9,135 nucleotides of DNA, from contig RDYC01000259.1 in NCBI GenBank assembly GCA_004293295.1, positions 1-9,135 of the forward strand. Direction: 5' to 3'. The position numbers and the translations under genes are program-made. The notes below the pieces were generated by a model. The model was not told the DNA's origin. It searched no databases and saw only the letters and a program-made list of their open reading frames with translations. Origin of the DNA: Bacteroidota bacterium (GTDB lineage Bacteria > Bacteroidota > Bacteroidia > UKL13-3). This document shows, in pieces, positions 6,714-9,135 of this stretch. Within the stretch, counting starts at the first letter, position 1, and each line of letters opens with the position of its first letter.

Positions 6714-7198
6714 TGAAATTACTATTGGTTGCGTGCTTATCTTTGGTGCTATCAACTGAACGTGTGGTGAGCTTACAACAAGCCCGTTTGGTATTTGAAA
6801 ACGCTGCCAAAAACGAGCAAATTGCCGCTGATTTTTTAACAAAAGTTACCTTTCCGCCTAATAATATTTTATTGGGCTACAAAGGTGCAGTAACCATGAT
6901 TATGGCCAAACATGCCTTCAGCCCTCTAAAAAAATTGGAATATTTTAACCTAGGTAGGGCCTTTTTGGACCAGGCATTAAAAACCGAACCCAATAATATT
7001 GAACTACGCTACCTTCGCTTTTCCATTCAATGCAATTCCCCCTCGTTTTTAGGCTACCATAACGAAAAAAAATCGGATAAGGTTGTTTTGTTACAAGAAA
7101 TAAGCCGGGTTACTGATGCTGAACTTAAACGTAAAATTACCCAATATTTGTTGCAATGTTCGGAACTTACTGCACAAGAAAAGCTAGCGTTGCACTAA
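6713..7198 (+). CDS. Small exported protein of unknown function in the carotenoid operon
   Basis: This is a 161-residue protein I cannot assign a function. It begins with a signal-peptide-like segment (MKLLLVACLSLVLS, residues 1-14), with a possible cleavage around residue 20. The remainder looks helical: a segment with GYKGAVTMIMAKHAFSP (55-71), then NLGRAFLDQALKTEPNNIELRYLRF (79-103), whose 'A...P.N...R..R' spacing resembles one TPR repeat, then NSPSFLGY (108-115) and a charged helical tail. I recall similar uncharacterised proteins beside phytoene synthase in other Bacteroidota, but cannot verify this here. It overlaps the crtB stop by one base and ends 5 bp before idi, so it is almost certainly co-transcribed and translationally coupled. 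A periplasmic or envelope helper role linked to pigment deposition is conceivable but unproven. Cys8 fits a lipobox pattern by letters but is too near the start. Confidence 0.85.
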   Translation: MKLLLVACLSLVLSTERVVSLQQARLVFENAAKNEQIAADFLTKVTFPPNNILLGYKGAVTMIMAKHAFSPLKKLEYFNLGRAFLDQALKTEPNNIELRYLRFSIQCNSPSFLGYHNEKKSDKVVLLQEISRVTDAELKRKITQYLLQCSELTAQEKLALH

Positions 7199-7203
7199 AC
7201 GAT

Positions 7204-7737
7204 ATGACCTTAACGAACGATACCCCTTTGCATGAGTTTGTTATTCTGGTTGATGACCAGAACAATGAAATTGGCGTGATGGAAAAGCAGGAGGCCCATG
7301 AAAAGGCATTACTTCATCGTGCATTTAGTGTATTTATTTTTAATGACAAGAGAGAACTGTTGCTTCAACAACGTGCCTTAACCAAATACCACAGTGCCGG
7401 ACTTTGGACCAACACCTGTTGTAGCCATCCCCGAATAGGAGAGCAAACCAAAGACGCTGCGCAGCGAAGACTCAAAGAAGAAATGGGCATTGAAACACCG
7501 TTATTAGAAAAGGGTACGTTTATTTACAAAGCAGCTTTTGATAATGGCTTAACTGAGCATGAGCTGGATTTTATCTATACCGGAACATACAACCACGCCC
7601 CAATCATAAACACACAAGAAGTAAATGCTTACCGTTGGTTATCGTTAGAAAAAGTGCAGGAAGATATTGCGCTTTACCCGGACAACTACACCGTTTGGTT
7701 TAAAATTATCCTTGAGCATTACGTCAACAATCTTTAG
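7204..7737 (+). CDS. idi: Isopentenyl-diphosphate delta-isomerase, type 1 (Nudix)
   Basis: This 177-residue cytoplasmic enzyme interconverts IPP and DMAPP, balancing precursors for GGPP and hence for carotenoids. The family residues are visible: metal-binding His32 and His38 (EAH...LLH), the catalytic Cys73 and metal-binding His75 in T-N-T-C-C-S-H-P, a Nudix box beginning G79-E-Q-T and including R88-R-L-K-E-E-M-G-I (88-96), and Glu118/Glu120 in TEHE matching the E.E pair of type 1 enzymes. The ATG at 7204 is used. An in-frame ATG at 7156 would add 16 residues inside the preceding gene and is not supported by the family. It closes the crt operon, only 5 bp after the unknown gene. Its stop overlaps the convergent metallopeptidase gene by 4 bp. 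Confidence 0.94.
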   Translation: MTLTNDTPLHEFVILVDDQNNEIGVMEKQEAHEKALLHRAFSVFIFNDKRELLLQQRALTKYHSAGLWTNTCCSHPRIGEQTKDAAQRRLKEEMGIETPLLEKGTFIYKAAFDNGLTEHELDFIYTGTYNHAPIINTQEVNAYRWLSLEKVQEDIALYPDNYTVWFKIILEHYVNNL

Positions 7738-9100
7738 TTGGTTAAAAGAATTGGCATATATTTTTTAAGCTGCTCCTTTTGTGCTGTGGAATAGCTTTGC
7801 TGCTTATAATAACCCTGCATTGCTGTTAGATTTACAGTATTGGTGCAAAGAAAGTTGGCCAAATCAGCGGCCGGTGCGGCCAATCTTCCATTGGTGCTTA
7901 ACATGGCATCAAATAAATGAGGAATCAATGATTCATTAAACACTCCACTTGCTTTTATAGCAGCAAAGGCATTGTTTCTGGTTCTAAACTCCCAAGTATT
8001 TCCAGCATAATTAATAAGCACATTCGCATGCTGATTCGCATCAATATTGTTTACCACACATAACTCGTGGTATTTGATGTTAACCGCGTTGTTCATGCCA
8101 TATACTTCCCCAACTTGATTCAAATATACGGATGCATTGGATGGATCTATCTTACACAGTTTTTCTACGGCAGCCCCTACCACATCATAACTACTATCTT
8201 GTAATGCCTGTTGTAATTGTTTAATGGCCTTGTTGTTATTACCCGTGTAAGCTTTAATAAATGCCAGTTTAGGCTGCGGTTCACTCAACTTGAACACTTC
8301 TAATAAATTATCCAAAACAGTTTCATCAGAAGCAAGCTGATTAATCACTTCGCTTTTCATGGCATGAAACGTTTCTTTTTTTAATGTTTCCAAGAGCACC
8401 GTGCGTTTTTTATCAAGTGGTATTTCCTTTAAAGCAATTAAAGCATCGTAGCGGTCTAATAGGTGAGGAGCACTTTGTAATTGTGCCACCAATTCATCGT
8501 AACCTTTTTTAAATTGTACGGTTTTCATCACCATACTATTTGGGTCGAACAACACAAACGCAATGGCTTTTTTGCTGGGGTTAGGAATAGTTATGCTTGT
8601 AAATTGCTCACCAATCCACGTGGTGGTTTTATCAGAGGTTCCATCTTTATAAAACACTTCAACAACAAAAGGCATCTTAAATAATCCAATTACTTCATCT
8701 TGTTGATGGGTTTGAGCCACATCAACACGGGTAAGGTGATTGCCCTCTTGTGTAATCACAGGATCATACTTCACAGTGTAATCTGGTTCTCCTCCACGAA
8801 GCACCCATTGGTCGAAAAACCAGCTCATGTCAATGCCTAATTTATCTTGAATGGCTTGTTGCAAATCGTTGGTTTCTACATTTGCATAAGTGTGGGTTTT
8901 TAGATAATGATTTAAGGCTCGTTTCCACTGCTCATCACCCAACACATAACTTAACATGCTAATTACATTTGACCCTTTAGGATAAACCCTTGCAGTACCT
9001 GCCCCGGTAAACCGAATGGCATTTTTATCTTTTTTACTGGCTTCAATGGCTGAATTTTGTTCGCCTCTTCTTTGCCAATTGTATGCATCTTCACCATACA
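7734..9100 (-). CDS. M1-family metallopeptidase (aminopeptidase N-like), N-terminal part missing
   Basis: This is the C-terminal part (about 455 residues) of a zinc aminopeptidase of the gluzincin M1 family. The HExxH zinc motif would lie further right and is not in the window. Seen: YGEDAYNWQRR, then A-R-V-Y-P-K-G-S-N-V-I (Tyr codon 8984-8982), which matches the M1 'Y.KG..V' segment carrying the catalytic tyrosine; then LGDEQWKRAL, a DLQQAIQDKLGIDMSWFFDQWVLRGGEPDY segment in which W-F-F-D-Q-W is typical of M1 enzymes; a beta-rich stretch; and a long helical, HEAT/ARM-like tail ending ILLTN. There is no type IX secretion tail. Bases 9101-9135 continue the frame only as an inverted copy of bases 9045-9079 and are not trusted as coding. 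It converges on idi with a 4-bp stop overlap and has no evident link to carotenoids. Confidence 0.85.
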
Positions 9101-9135
9101 ATTGGCAAAGAAGAGGCGAACAAAATTCAGCCATT
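9045..9135. repeat. Perfect 41-bp inverted repeat at the right edge, probable fold-back artefact
   Basis: Bases 9045-9085 and 9095-9135 are exact reverse complements with a 9-bp loop (9086-9094), and the second arm ends exactly at the window end. The left arm codes for sensible metallopeptidase residues (YNWQRRGEQNSAI on the minus strand). The right arm yields an unrelated peptide (MAEFCSPLLCQ) where the family should continue toward the active site. The palindrome is probably seeded by the short natural pair TGTATG (9080-9085) and CATACA (9095-9100). This is typical of strand-switching during amplification or an assembly end artefact, not of a functional hairpin inside a coding region. Confidence 0.85.

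Noticed and set aside
6713..6740. Lipoprotein signal (LVAC) in the unknown exported protein
   Set aside because: Cys8 satisfies the letter pattern, but the hydrophobic stretch before it is far too short for a lipoprotein signal peptide.
7156..7203. Earlier idi start at ATG 7156
   Set aside because: It would extend into the upstream gene by 16 residues that look unlike any isomerase N-terminus. ATG 7204 fits the spacing and the family.
8481..8684. Small plus-strand open frame within the metallopeptidase gene
   Set aside because: It lies wholly inside the opposite-strand coding region, has no recognisable motif and no promoter; it is a shadow frame.
9045..9135. Functional hairpin or intrinsic terminator
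   Set aside because: It lies inside a coding region, has 41-bp perfect arms with no T-run, and ends exactly at the sequence edge.

Overview
This window is a carotenoid-biosynthesis locus from a member of the Bacteroidota, with an assembly-type artefact at each end. The assignment rests on three things: carotenoid genes of the bacteroidete type (crtI, crtB and idi in a tight row, with a crtD-like desaturase and a MarR regulator), a TonB-dependent receptor with an N-terminal carboxypeptidase-D-like domain, and AT-rich spacers with TAnnTTTG-type -7 boxes and no clear Shine-Dalgarno sequences. I cannot give a genus.

Layout. Positions 1 to about 389 encode an internal piece of a GlnD-type protein (about 48% GC by hand count). 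At 374-389 this switches abruptly to AT-richer bacteroidete DNA (about 39% GC by hand count) in the middle of a minus-strand crtD-like desaturase. Both protein families still look intact inside those 16 shared bases, so a chimeric join is the best reading. Upstream of crtD on the minus strand is a MarR-family regulator (989-1639). A short AT-rich divergent region (1640-1763) separates it from a plus-strand TonB-dependent outer-membrane receptor (to 4301). An 82-bp spacer is followed by crtI, crtB, a conserved small exported protein of unknown function, and idi, with gaps of 11, -1 and 5 bp. This is almost certainly one transcription unit. A convergent M1-family metallopeptidase, missing its N-terminal part, overlaps idi by 4 bp. 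The window ends in a perfect 41-bp inverted repeat with a 9-bp loop, which looks like a fold-back artefact.

How the genes work together. Idi interconverts IPP and DMAPP, CrtB condenses two GGPP into phytoene, CrtI desaturates phytoene to lycopene-type products, and the CrtD-like enzyme probably adds a later 3,4-desaturation. The MarR protein is a plausible local regulator. The best candidate for something undescribed is the divergent regulatory region. Two inverted copies of a 15-bp motif (14/15 identical) each lie exactly 6 bp upstream of a -7-like box, and each box lies 5-7 bp from an ATG, giving near mirror-image, almost leaderless promoters for MarR and the receptor. The unknown exported protein inside the crt operon is the second item worth attention. 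I found no convincing wholly new system, RNA gene, CRISPR array or mobile element.
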